Positions 5,888 through 12,893 of a stretch of 15,899 nt of DNA are shown here, one piece after another. The position numbers and the translations under genes are program-made. The stretch covers positions 1 to 15,899 of the forward strand of contig QEXZ01000023.1 in assembly GCA_003160755.1 (NCBI GenBank), in the 5' to 3' direction. Position 1 is the first letter of the stretch. Each line of letters begins with the position of its first letter. Source of the DNA: Methanomicrobiales archaeon. GTDB taxonomy: Archaea > Halobacteriota > Syntropharchaeia > Alkanophagales > Methanospirareceae. The notes beneath the pieces are model-generated. The model worked only from the letters and a program-made list of their open reading frames with translations. It was not told where the DNA came from and did no database searches.

Positions 5888-6862
5888 ATGCAGCGAGAAG
5901 AGATATGGACTGAGAAATACAGACCAAGGAAGCTGGAAGAGGTGGCAGGTCAAAACGCCATAATAAATAACCTTCAGTCTTATGTCAGGAAAAGGAACCT
6001 ACCGCATCTTATCTTTTCCGGACCTGCGGGAGTGGGGAAAACCGCCGCTGCTGTTGCTATGGCACGCGAACTGTATGGCGATACTTGGTCGGAGAACTTC
6101 ACCGAGTTGAACGCAAGCGACGAAAGGGGCATAGACGTGGTCCGCAACAAGATAAAGAACTTCGCGAGAACCATGCCCATTGGCAATGCGTCATTCAAAA
6201 TCATTTTCCTTGACGAGGCGGATGCGTTGACCGATGCAGCGCAATCCGCATTGAGAAGAACGATGGAACGGTATTCCGGCACTTGCAGATTTGTCCTCAG
6301 TTGTAACTACTCAGCCAAAATAATAGGTCCCATACAATCCAGATGTTCCGTGTACAGGTTCAAATCGCTTTCTTATGATGCTATCGCATCTCGTATAAAA
6401 TATATATCGGCTAAGGAGGGCTTGAAGTTATCAGAAGAAGCCATAAAAGCAATAAACTACGTTTCGCTGGGCGATATGCGAAGGGCAGTAAACGCATTGC
6501 AAAGTGCTGCGGTGCTCGGTAGCGAAATAAAGCAGGAACGCATCTACGAGACAACGGCAACTGCAAGACCCGAGGAGATACAGGAGTTAATAAAAAGGGC
6601 GTTGGACGGTAAATTCTTCGATGCGCTGGATAAATTAGAGGATTTGATGGATAACGGGATTTCAGGTGACGAAATATTAGCGCAGATGCATCGGCTCGTG
6701 ATAAACATGGATATACCCGCGAGGGAGAAGGTGGAATTGATGGACCGAATAGGTGAAGCGGATTACAGAATTACCGAAGGTGCAAATGAGAGGATTCAAC
6801 TGGATGCGCTGATTGCTGCTTTTTGCCTTGCTTCGGGTGGGCACAATCTAAAAATCCAGTGA
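5888..6862 (+). CDS. rfcS: Replication factor C small subunit (clamp loader)
   Basis: The 324-aa AAA+ protein has the RFC box near the start (EIWTEKYRPRKLEEVAGQ), Walker A GPAGVGKT (45-52), Walker B IIFLDEAD (105-112), a sensor-1 region (FVLSCN, 135-140) and the SRC arginine-finger motif (151-153). C-terminal helices form the collar. With the large subunit RfcL it makes the pentameric clamp loader that opens PCNA onto primed DNA using ATP. Length matches archaeal RfcS, and there is no intein, although RfcS genes of some archaea carry them. The start at 5888 gives the conserved N-terminus directly. An AT-rich TATA-like stretch (about 5857-5873) suggests a very short leader. rfcL is not in the window. 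Confidence 0.95.
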   Translation: MQREEIWTEKYRPRKLEEVAGQNAIINNLQSYVRKRNLPHLIFSGPAGVGKTAAAVAMARELYGDTWSENFTELNASDERGIDVVRNKIKNFARTMPIGNASFKIIFLDEADALTDAAQSALRRTMERYSGTCRFVLSCNYSAKIIGPIQSRCSVYRFKSLSYDAIASRIKYISAKEGLKLSEEAIKAINYVSLGDMRRAVNALQSAAVLGSEIKQERIYETTATARPEEIQELIKRALDGKFFDALDKLEDLMDNGISGDEILAQMHRLVINMDIPAREKVELMDRIGEADYRITEGANERIQLDALIAAFCLASGGHNLKIQ

Positions 6863-6866
6863 TTTA

Positions 6867-6971
6867 TCACCGCGGAGAGCGCAGAGGATAGCGGTTTGGC
6901 GGTTTGGCGTTTTAGCTAACGAGCTGAACCGCTAATAAACTAAACCTCTAATTCCGTGTGCTCTGTGGTGA
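6867..6971. repeat. Degenerate CCGCGGAGAG-type inverted-arm repeat
   Basis: The left arm TCACCGCGGAGAGCGCAGAG (6867-6886) and the right arm (6952-6971, reverse complement beginning TCACCACAGAGCACACGG) match partly. They flank about 65 bp that include a short GGTTTGGC direct repeat. The arm type, ACCGCAGAG..GCAGAG, is the same as in the copy at 10611-10679. From general knowledge such 'accgcagag' repeats recur in intergenic DNA of many environmental prokaryotes. It lies immediately after the rfcS stop. Confidence 0.6.
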
Positions 6972-7037
6972 ATTTTAAGGATTTAGCAATTTCATATAAA
7001 AAAAAACCACGAGATTTCGCAAGAAACATTCTCTTAT

Positions 7038-7242
7038 GTGGGGCTCCGCCCCACGACCCCGCAAGCCCTGTAAAGGCTTATAGAAAAGCTTTACCAACAA
7101 CTTTTTTACCTTCGGTAAAAACCTTGACTAACAACCTTTCTTAAAAAGAAAGCTTGATTAAAGAAACAAGTCTTTTTTTCTTTTAGCACAGGTTTTCTTT
7201 TTCCGCGAAGCATTTTTGATCAAACTTTTTCTAAAAGTTTGA
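7038..7242. repeat. Run of five small hairpins in the rfcS-aroE gap
   Basis: The 432-bp convergent gap holds no gene. In it, five stems follow one another. GTGGGGC/GCCCCAC with a TCC loop lies at 7038-7054, and AAGCC/GGCTT at 7063-7079. TTTTACC/GGTAAAA with a TTC loop lies at 7104-7120, and CTTTCTT/AAGAAAG with an AAA loop at 7136-7152. The longest stem is TCAAACTTTT/AAAAGTTTGA (10 bp, TCT loop) at 7220-7242. Four are perfect with 3-nt loops. T-runs nearby (7172-7180) mean some could serve as two-way terminators for rfcS and aroE, but five in a row suggest a composite repeat element. Confidence 0.7.
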
Positions 7243-7294
7243 AAAAGAAAAAGTGTTGTGTAATCTGGTGGTTACAAAAAGAGCTAAACATATA

Positions 7295-8119
7295 CTAATC
7301 ACGATTCAAAGCCGCTCTAACCGCCTTCTCCATTGTCTCTATCGGCGGCTCCTTTTTTGTCCATATCTTGAACGAAGCGGCGCCCTGATACACGAGCATC
7401 TTCACGCCATCTACTATCTTTTTTACGCCTGCGCGCTTCGCTTCTTTCAGCAATTTCGTCTCCATTGGATTATACACGATATCGAATACAACGAGGTCTG
7501 GATGCATCATATCTGCACTCACTAAGGTGGCATCTTCGTTCGGGTGCATACCCACAGAAGTAGCATTAATCAAAATATCCGAAGCTTCGATACGCTTTTC
7601 GAGTTCGAGTCCTAAACCACTAAAATCGGCATTATGGAGATTAGAAGCCAACCGAGCGGCTCTTTCCTTTGTCCTGTTCGCTATTGTCACCCTTGCACCT
7701 TCAACATCAAGATAAAATGAAATAGCCTTTGCCGCGCCACCCGCACCGAGAATTAACACATTTTTGTCTTTTATTTCGCCTGTGGTCTCTTTCAATACCC
7801 TCAGCGAGCCTATCCCGTCGGTATTGTAGCCAACAGGCGTGCCACTGCTGAAATCAATGGTGTTTATTGCGCCTATTCTCTTCGCCACTTCTTCCGCATC
7901 CACGAAAAATAGCGCCTTTTCTTTCAACGGTATGGTAACATTAAGACCTGAAATGCCGAGGCTTTTCGCTCCTCTTATTGCATCTCCGACTTCTTCTGGA
8001 GAAACTCGAAACGCAAGATAAATGGCATCCATTCCGAGTTTCTCAAAGGCGGCGTTATGCATAACTGGAGAAAGACTGTGTGCTACCGGGTCGCCGATAA
8101 TACCGTATATTTTTTCCAT
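7295..8119 (-). CDS. aroE: Shikimate dehydrogenase
   Basis: This 274-aa enzyme reduces 3-dehydroshikimate to shikimate with NADPH, the fourth ring step of the chorismate pathway to aromatic amino acids. Visible signatures are SLSP (15-18), which binds the substrate carboxylate; NVTIPLK with catalytic Lys at 66; NTDG with catalytic Asp at 101; the Rossmann loop GAGGAAKA (125-132); and NRT (148-150), which favours NADP. The C-terminal DGVKMLVYQGAASF segment contains the conserved Gln. Length is typical. It starts 7 bp after the nifB stop and is probably co-transcribed with it, although the two functions are unrelated. Confidence 0.96.
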   Translation of the reverse strand: MEKIYGIIGDPVAHSLSPVMHNAAFEKLGMDAIYLAFRVSPEEVGDAIRGAKSLGISGLNVTIPLKEKALFFVDAEEVAKRIGAINTIDFSSGTPVGYNTDGIGSLRVLKETTGEIKDKNVLILGAGGAAKAISFYLDVEGARVTIANRTKERAARLASNLHNADFSGLGLELEKRIEASDILINATSVGMHPNEDATLVSADMMHPDLVVFDIVYNPMETKLLKEAKRAGVKKIVDGVKMLVYQGAASFKIWTKKEPPIETMEKAVRAALNRD

Positions 8120-8126
8120 ACTTCAA

Positions 8127-9026
8127 TTATAACCGATCTTGAATATCTTTTCCAAGTCTCCCGATAGCATCGGCACGGCAGTGCCGGCAGTGTGTCATTT
8201 GTCGCGTGTATTTACCGCATGCTTCCTGTATCTCTCGTTTCTCCTTCGGCGTTGGCGGCGTAATATGCGCGAACTTATATTGCGGAATGAGTGGTATAAC
8301 ATTCTGGAGATAAACGCCCATCTTGCCCACTGTTTTCGCTACTTCAATAATGTGCGTATCATTCACCGTGGGAATGAGCACCGTATTCACCTTAATCAGA
8401 ACTTTTCGCTTCACCGCCTCCCGAATACCTGCTAACTGGTTTTTGAGCAGTATCTCCGCCGCTTCTCTTCCCGTGTATTTCTTACCCTGGTAATTGACGA
8501 ACGAATAGATATCCTTGCCGATTTCCGGATCCACGGCATTGAGCGTCACGGTTACGGTACCAATACCCAACTCATCAATGTCATCTATTCGTTCTGGCAG
8601 GAGCAATCCGTTCGTGCTCAAGCACCGCATGAGATGCGGGAACTCATCCTTTACGAGCCTGAACGTTTCAAAAGTCTCCTCGTTGTACAGCGGCTCACCT
8701 GGTCCCGCCACGGCGACCACCTTAATGTAATGCACCTTATCCAGCACTTCCCGTACTCGTTCTAACGCTTCCTGCGGTGTAAGCACCTTACTCGTCACGC
8801 CCGGTCGTGATTCATTCACGCAATCGAATTTCCGCACGCAGTAATTACACTGGATATTGCACTTCGGTGCTACGGCAAGATGCATGCGGCCGAAGAGATG
8901 GCAGGCATTCTCGCTGAAGCAGGGGTGTTCCTGAATCTTCCTCAGTTGCGTGGGGTCCCAGGGTACTTCCTTACCCTCTATCTCTGTTACCGGTAGAGGT
9001 GCCTCCTCCTTTTCTGCAAGATTCAT
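8127..9026 (-). CDS. nifB: NifB, radical SAM assembly protein for the nitrogenase cofactor core
   Basis: This 299-aa protein has the radical SAM cluster motif CNIQCNYC (C56, C60, C63) in the NifB context AVAPKCNIQC, then NESRPGVTS, the SAM-contact AGPGEP (107-112), STNGLLLP, and the NifB-specific C-terminus MTHCRHCRADAIGRLG (C280, C283). HPCFSENACH (C36) near the N-terminus also matches. NifB fuses two Fe4S4 units and inserts a carbide to make NifB-co, the 8Fe-9S-C core of FeMo-co. It is the short archaeal form without a NifX/NafY-like C-terminal domain. No nifHDK or nifEN lies in the window; NifB is usually diagnostic of nitrogenase capacity, but that must be checked elsewhere in the genome. 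The start has a GGGAG site inside the preceding small gene, implying coupling. Confidence 0.94.
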   Translation of the reverse strand: MNLAEKEEAPLPVTEIEGKEVPWDPTQLRKIQEHPCFSENACHLFGRMHLAVAPKCNIQCNYCVRKFDCVNESRPGVTSKVLTPQEALERVREVLDKVHYIKVVAVAGPGEPLYNEETFETFRLVKDEFPHLMRCLSTNGLLLPERIDDIDELGIGTVTVTLNAVDPEIGKDIYSFVNYQGKKYTGREAAEILLKNQLAGIREAVKRKVLIKVNTVLIPTVNDTHIIEVAKTVGKMGVYLQNVIPLIPQYKFAHITPPTPKEKREIQEACGKYTRQMTHCRHCRADAIGRLGKDIQDRL

Positions 9027-9027
9027 A

Positions 9028-9162
9028 TCATATCATCTCCCTTTTGAACTCTTCAAAACCTATCTCTTTAATATATCTACCTAATCGCTTTTTATACGTT
9101 TCATAATCTCTCTGGATAATAGCTCCCTTCTCTAACAAGTCCTTCTTTTTTTCTTCTCTCAT
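9028..9162 (-). CDS. Small protein of unknown function, 44 aa, upstream of nifB
   Basis: The frame ATG 9162 to TGA 9028-9030 ends one base before the nifB start codon. Its last codons (AAAAGGGAGATG) contain nifB's ribosome-binding site, so translation of the two is probably coupled. The product is highly charged: a basic/acidic start (MREEKKKDLLEKG), a middle with YETYKKRLGRYIKEIG, and FEEFKREMI at the end. It would form two amphipathic helices and has no cysteines. I do not recognise a family. Its position suggests a translational leader gene or a small NifB partner; both are inference. An AT-rich stretch before it may hold a promoter. Confidence 0.5.
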   Translation of the reverse strand: MREEKKKDLLEKGAIIQRDYETYKKRLGRYIKEIGFEEFKREMI

Positions 9163-9207
9163 TTTTATTTTTTAATGTTCGTCTGTCTTTTTAAGATTTT
9201 CCATTTT

Positions 9208-10407
9208 TCACGCCTTTGCTTTGATTATATTGTGCTCCTTGTGCTTGTTCACAATTTCATCTGCTAATCTGTCCAATGCCTCAAAATCCTCCTCTTTGGG
9301 GACTCCTTTAATCACAACCGGATCCAGTATTTCCACCTTTAAGTTGGGCATCAGTCCCGAAAGTTGCTCCACCATCCTGCCGCCCCAACCGTAAGACCCG
9401 ATGATAGATGCAAATCTCACTTTTGGTCTCAACGCATTTGCGAGACAAGCTGCATAAACGACTTTTGGATGCGGTCCGACCAGAACGGTTGGAGACCCGA
9501 TCACAACAGTAGCTGCATCTACCAACGCCATCGCCAGTTTCCCAATATCGGGTTCTGACAGATTGAACTGCTTTACTGTTATGCCCCGTTCAATCAAAGC
9601 CTCTGCGAAGTAATCTACCATTTTCTTCGTGCTCCCATGCATTGAGATATATGGGACAATCACCTCATTCTTCACTTCGTCAGAAGCCCAATCCCTGTAA
9701 GCATTGAGGATGAAGTCTGGCTTATCATATGCTGGACCGTGACTCGGTGCGATTATCTCTATCGCCAAATCTTTTATCTTCTCCATGTTTTTCCTGATAG
9801 TTGTCCGAAAAGGCATCATAATCTCCGCATAGTATCGCTTGGCTGCCTCATAGACCGTTGCCTCATCGGTCACAAATAAATCGCTGGTTGCGAGATGCGA
9901 ACCGAGGAAATCGCATGTAAAAATCACGCCGTCTTCTATTAGATACGTCAGCATCGTCTCTGGCCAGTGAACCCACGGCGCATGAATGAACTCCAGTGTT
10001 TTGTCGCCCAATGACAACGTCTCCCCGTCAACTACTGTTATGAACTTATCCTCGGGTATTAAGAGCAGATCCATAAGCAAATCCTTACATTTCGGTGTGC
10101 AAATAACCTTAGCGCGGGGATAAATGTCGATTATCTGGGGTAATGCACCAGAATGGTCCTGCTCGGCGTGATTGGCAATGACATAATCTATATCGCCAGC
10201 CTCAAGTTCTTCAAGGTTTCTTACCAGCACATCCGTCATGGTTGGGTCCACCGTGTCTATCAGTGCCGTCTTCTCACTCCCTTTTATCAAATAGGAATTA
10301 TAGCTCGTTCCATCTGGTAGCGGTACGAGTTCATCAAATAGCCTCCGGTCCCAGTCAATTGCCCCCACTGCGTAAATGTTCGATTTTAATTCTCTTCTAA
10401 GGCTCAT
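9208..10407 (-). CDS. fprA: Flavodiiron protein, F420H2 oxidase type
   Basis: This 399-aa cytoplasmic protein has a metallo-beta-lactamase-like domain with the full set of di-iron ligands: H80-x-E82-x-D84-H85, H147, D166 and H223. A flavodoxin domain follows, with an FMN phosphate loop SMHGSTKKM (255-263), GSPTV and GSYGWGG. Methanogen FprA of this layout oxidises coenzyme F420H2 and reduces O2 to water, acting as an O2 scavenger. Some relatives act on NO. There is no C-terminal rubredoxin domain, but a separate rubredoxin is encoded directly upstream, its stop codon touching the fprA ATG (TAAATG). The fprA ribosome site AGGAGG lies within the end of that gene. An electron route via rubredoxin is thus possible besides direct F420H2 oxidation. 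Confidence 0.95.
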   Translation of the reverse strand: MSLRRELKSNIYAVGAIDWDRRLFDELVPLPDGTSYNSYLIKGSEKTALIDTVDPTMTDVLVRNLEELEAGDIDYVIANHAEQDHSGALPQIIDIYPRAKVICTPKCKDLLMDLLLIPEDKFITVVDGETLSLGDKTLEFIHAPWVHWPETMLTYLIEDGVIFTCDFLGSHLATSDLFVTDEATVYEAAKRYYAEIMMPFRTTIRKNMEKIKDLAIEIIAPSHGPAYDKPDFILNAYRDWASDEVKNEVIVPYISMHGSTKKMVDYFAEALIERGITVKQFNLSEPDIGKLAMALVDAATVVIGSPTVLVGPHPKVVYAACLANALRPKVRFASIIGSYGWGGRMVEQLSGLMPNLKVEILDPVVIKGVPKEEDFEALDRLADEIVNKHKEHNIIKAKA

Positions 10408-10545
10408 TTAATCCTCCTTCTCAAACGCTTCTTTACCCACACCACAAGCAGGACATAGCCAATCATTGGGCAAATCTTCAAATGCCGTTCCTGCTTCTTC
10501 TTCGTCGTAAATATATCCACAGACGGAACATATCCATTTTGCCAT
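10408..10545 (-). CDS. Rubredoxin
   Basis: This 45-aa protein has the two iron-binding knuckles CSVCGY (C6, C9) and CPACG (near residues 33-36), plus the family's aromatic core residues (W4, Y11, Y13, W31). The first loop is slightly shorter than in classic rubredoxins (about 52-54 aa): the usual DPE..G segment is replaced by DEEEAGTAFEDLP. It is a one-electron carrier and is the known donor to superoxide reductases and to some flavodiiron proteins, both present here. The start has a clear GGAGGT site 8 nt upstream. It overlaps nothing and abuts fprA without spacing. Confidence 0.93.
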   Translation of the reverse strand: MAKWICSVCGYIYDEEEAGTAFEDLPNDWLCPACGVGKEAFEKED

Positions 10546-10580
10546 TTTTCATCTACCTCCTTTTTATTCGCCCTATTTTT

Positions 10581-10590
10581 ATTTTATACC
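10581..10590 (-). promoter_or_regulatory. Possible internal promoter for rubredoxin-fprA
   Basis: The minus strand reads GGTATAAAATAAAAATAGGG, a good TATA-box match. Its core lies about 27 bp upstream of the rubredoxin ribosome site. Together with the 144-bp gap and the repeat before it, this suggests that rubredoxin-fprA can be transcribed separately from the upstream oxidative-stress genes. Confidence 0.45.
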
Positions 10591-10610
10591 TTCCTTCTCA
10601 TATTTCAAAT

Positions 10611-10679
10611 TTACCGCAGAGAACCTGGAGTTTGCAGAGAGAAAAAAATCTCTGTGTTCTCCGTGAACTCTGCGGTTAA
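10611..10679. repeat. ACCGCAGAG-type inverted-arm repeat
   Basis: The left arm TTACCGCAGAGAACCTGGAG and the right arm (reverse complement starting TTAACCGCAGAGTTCACGGAG) fold back. An inner pair GCAGAGAG / CTCTCTG-like (10634-10655) closes a poly-A loop, making a long imperfect hairpin of about 69 bp. The arm sequence is of the same kind as at 6867-6971. It sits between flavodoxin and rubredoxin and could act as a terminator or mRNA-processing structure. Confidence 0.7.
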
Positions 10680-10696
10680 CCTGACAATGTCAGGTT
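10678..10696. promoter_or_regulatory. Near-perfect palindrome at the flavodoxin stop
   Basis: AACCTGACAATGTCAGGTT has 9-bp arms around a single central base. It spans the flavodoxin stop codon and abuts the ACCGCAGAG repeat. A one-base centre is too tight for a hairpin of the whole length, so a dimeric repressor site or a recombination scar is as likely as a terminator. Confidence 0.55.
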
Positions 10697-11121
10697 ATCT
10701 TCGCCGCAATCTTCTTGCCGAACTCCTTACACTCTTTTTCACCCGTAAGTACTTCCGTGCCTTTCATCTTCAATCCGGGTTCTATCATCTCCATCCCGAA
10801 GATATGCTTCATCGTATCACTCATCATCTCGATAGATTCACCACTCCAGCCATAAGACCCAAATGCTGCTCCTACCTTACCTTTCAAGTCTGCTTTCTTC
10901 ATCTCGAAAAGGAACGTCTTCACCGTGGTGATCATGTCATGATGGTACGTTGGACAACCAAGAGCCACGGCGTCAATGTCTTTGAGGTCATCAGCCTTTG
11001 CACTCAAAGCCCTTTTCAATTCAACATCAACTCCAGCCTCTTTCAGTCCCGCTACGATAGCTTTTGCCATCGTTTCCGTAGATCCATAAGTGGTCTCATA
11101 AATTACGATTGCTTTTGCCAT
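10690..11121 (-). CDS. Flavodoxin
   Basis: This 143-aa short-chain flavodoxin has the FMN phosphate-binding loop ETTYGSTETMA (9-19), a 50s loop GCPTYHHDM (55-63) with the aromatic that stacks on the flavin, and a 90s loop GSYGWSGES (88-96). It is a low-potential one- or two-electron carrier that can replace ferredoxin. In this operon it may feed the rubredoxin, SOR or FprA reactions. Its flavin-loop motifs resemble the flavodoxin half of FprA, so an origin from a flavodiiron domain is conceivable. A GGGAGATGAT ribosome site precedes ATG 11121. Confidence 0.93.
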   Translation of the reverse strand: MAKAIVIYETTYGSTETMAKAIVAGLKEAGVDVELKRALSAKADDLKDIDAVALGCPTYHHDMITTVKTFLFEMKKADLKGKVGAAFGSYGWSGESIEMMSDTMKHIFGMEMIEPGLKMKGTEVLTGEKECKEFGKKIAAKIT

Positions 11122-11147
11122 TTTTTTATATCATCTCCCATTTGTTT

Positions 11148-11324
11148 TTACGCCCCTACAAGTTGAACCCCACACTTGGGGCACTTCATCGAACGGCAGG
11201 GGGTACCTCGCTCTTTTGTTGCTTCGTACTCGCATTGAGGGCAAACGCATTTCGTGGGTGCTCCCCCCTCTCGCCCGAGACCCTGTGGGGGACCGCCCAT
11301 TCCTCTTCCTCTTCCCATTGCCAT
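11148..11324 (-). CDS. Small zinc-ribbon protein
   Basis: The 58-aa product starts with a Gly/Arg/Met/Pro-rich segment (MAMGRGRGMGGPPQGLGREG) followed by a compact four-cysteine ribbon: CVCPQC (C26, C28, C31), RGTPC (C43) and MKCPKCG (C48, C51). Spacing fits a rubredoxin-like or zinc-ribbon fold with CPxC-type knuckles, probably binding Zn or Fe. Similar tiny proteins with a glycine-rich leader occur next to redox and NifX-like genes in anaerobes, but I know of no defined function. A very strong AGGAGG lies 8-13 nt before ATG 11324, between this gene and the DsrE-like gene (17-bp gap), so they are co-transcribed. Confidence 0.75.
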   Translation of the reverse strand: MAMGRGRGMGGPPQGLGREGGAPTKCVCPQCEYEATKERGTPCRSMKCPKCGVQLVGA

Positions 11325-11341
11325 TTTGTCCCCACCTCCTT

Positions 11342-11692
11342 TTAGAATACTATCACTTCGTATCCCTCTTCCATGTATCTGGACAAGCTTGGATGTCCGG
11401 ACATCTCACCGCATATCGGTAGCTCTTGCTCCTCTGCACTCTTTAACGCACCAGTCTGAGTTGAGCATGCTTTGCATACGCAATCAATTATCCCCGCTTT
11501 TTTGACTTCTGCATACAGATTTGCGAACGGTTTCTTAGGATCTGAGAGTTCTTCCACCTGCTTCGTGGCTGTGCCCTCTATTATCAATTTCACATCGTAT
11601 TCCTTATTCTTCATATCTAAGGTATTCAAGAGCGTATGTGCAAAACACATTGGTTCTCCGTTAAATGCAAAGATAGCTACCTTCTTGTTCAT
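11342..11692 (-). CDS. DsrE/F-like cytoplasmic protein
   Basis: The 116-aa product has an alternating beta-alpha pattern starting KKVAIFAFNGEPMCFAHTLL. A central cysteine cluster C71, C73, C76 (IIDCVCKACSTQTG) and C94 (LPICGEMSGH) follow. This matches the DsrE-like fold, whose members carry sulfur on a conserved cysteine or act as small redox partners. Placement of three cysteines in the catalytic loop suggests persulfide or metal binding. The substrate is unknown; a role in sulfur or thiol redox within the stress operon is inferred. I chose ATG 11692, 4 bp after the ferritin stop, not the longer open frame reaching 11791, which would overlap the ferritin end by 95 bp. Confidence 0.75.
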   Translation of the reverse strand: MNKKVAIFAFNGEPMCFAHTLLNTLDMKNKEYDVKLIIEGTATKQVEELSDPKKPFANLYAEVKKAGIIDCVCKACSTQTGALKSAEEQELPICGEMSGHPSLSRYMEEGYEVIVF

Positions 11693-11696
11693 CTTT

Positions 11697-12221
11697 TTAC
11701 GCACCCCCCGCTTCAGCAGTCGCAGGTGGCGTAAATATCCGTGTTGCCAATTCTTTGTCGAGCATAAGCAAGCCATTGCCGTCTTTTCCAACGAGTTTCA
11801 ACTTGGCAATGATTTCATTGTCGTTGCCTTCCTCTTCTATCTGCTCAGTAACGTACCATTGAAGAAAGATGTTCGTAGCGTGGTCCTTCTCCGCAATTGC
11901 GAGGTCAACGAGCTCATTGATGCTCTTCGTAATGAACTTCTCGTGCTCCAGAGTCTTCTCAAACATATCCATAGGCGACTTGAATTCTGTCGCGGGCTGT
12001 TCAATTGCTGCCAGCTTTACCTGACCGCCCTGGTCATTGATGTAGTCGTAGAACTTCATAGCGTGCACCATCTCTTCCTGATACTGAACCATGAACCAGT
12101 TGGCAAATCCCTTCAGTCCGGTGTACGTGCTGTATGCCGACATCGCCATATACAGATACGCCGAATACATCTCCTTGTTGAGCTGAGCATTCAGCGCTTC
12201 CTGCATCTTCTCGGTTAGCAT
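11697..12221 (-). CDS. ftn: Ferritin (non-haem, FtnA type)
   Basis: The 174-aa four-helix protein has all ferroxidase ligands at the same numbering as E. coli FtnA: E17, E50, H53, E94 and Q127 with E130, plus third-site residues E49 and E126. No internal Met haem ligand typical of bacterioferritin is in place. It stores iron as a ferric mineral in a 24-mer and so removes Fe(II) that would drive Fenton chemistry. Position between peroxiredoxin and the DsrE-like gene fits peroxide defence. Its ATG follows the peroxiredoxin stop by one base, and the ribosome site GGAGGTGA lies in the end of that gene. The tail (TPPATAEAGGA) is variable. Confidence 0.96.
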   Translation of the reverse strand: MLTEKMQEALNAQLNKEMYSAYLYMAMSAYSTYTGLKGFANWFMVQYQEEMVHAMKFYDYINDQGGQVKLAAIEQPATEFKSPMDMFEKTLEHEKFITKSINELVDLAIAEKDHATNIFLQWYVTEQIEEEGNDNEIIAKLKLVGKDGNGLLMLDKELATRIFTPPATAEAGGA

Positions 12222-12222
12222 A

Positions 12223-12879
12223 TTATTTCACCTCCTGCTTTTTGTGGCAGAACCACCAATCAAAGCATTCGTATTGCTTGCTCCTCTCCTTCGCAGTTTG
12301 CTCATCAGATGCCGGTGGAATTATCACCTCATCACCAATCAACTCGTTGTTTGGCCAATTTGCAGGTATCGCCACACCGTTTTCATCACCGGTTTGAAGA
12401 CCTCGGACCATTCGCAGTATTTCATCCATGTTCCTGCCGAGTTCCTGCGGATAATAAATCATAGCTCTCATGATTCCCTGCGGGTCAACGGCAAATACTG
12501 CCCTAACCGTATTTGTTCCCTTGTTGGGATGGATGAGTCCCAGCATCTTTGCAACTCTACCTGTGTCGTCCGCTATTACTGGAAACTTTATCTCCACTTC
12601 CAGGTTGTCCTTTATCCATTCCACCCATTTAATGTGGCTAAAAACCTGGTCAATGCTCAATCCTATCAACTCGCAGTCGAGTTTTTTAAACTCTTCAAAT
12701 CGTCTTTGAAAAGCCACGAACTCTGTCGTGCACACGGGTGTAAAATCCGCAGGATGACTGAACAGGACAAACCATTTGCCCTTGAACTCTTCTGGCAGTT
12801 TCTTCCTTCCATGTGTTGTCTGTACTTCCATATCCGGAAATTTTTCCCCAATCAGGGGCATACTTCCTTTTTCTTCCAT
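12223..12879 (-). CDS. Peroxiredoxin (archaeal Prx6-type thiol peroxidase)
   Basis: The 218-aa product has the peroxidatic motif HPADFTPVCTTEF with C50, and two more cysteines near the C-terminus, CFDWWFC (C205 and C211). This three-Cys layout is the one known from archaeal Prx6-type enzymes such as the Aeropyrum thiol peroxidase (C50, C207, C213), which form decamers and reduce H2O2 and alkyl hydroperoxides. The reductant is probably a thioredoxin-like system not seen here. I kept ATG 12879, preceded by AGGAGGAAAAGG; the internal M7 (MPLIGEKF) begins the conserved part and is an alternative. It lies 14 bp downstream of catalase, a second peroxide-removing enzyme. Confidence 0.95.
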   Translation of the reverse strand: MEEKGSMPLIGEKFPDMEVQTTHGRKKLPEEFKGKWFVLFSHPADFTPVCTTEFVAFQRRFEEFKKLDCELIGLSIDQVFSHIKWVEWIKDNLEVEIKFPVIADDTGRVAKMLGLIHPNKGTNTVRAVFAVDPQGIMRAMIYYPQELGRNMDEILRMVRGLQTGDENGVAIPANWPNNELIGDEVIIPPASDEQTAKERSKQYECFDWWFCHKKQEVK

Positions 12880-12893
12880 TTTACCTTTTCCTC

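Noticed and set aside
6956..7144. 62-codon frame in the rfcS-aroE gap
   Set aside because: It runs through several hairpins and repeat DNA, has no ribosome site and no domain; treated as non-coding.
11472..12218. Plus-strand frame of 248 codons opposite ferritin and the DsrE-like gene
   Set aside because: Shadow of ferritin coding strand; no recognisable domain and it spans two real genes.
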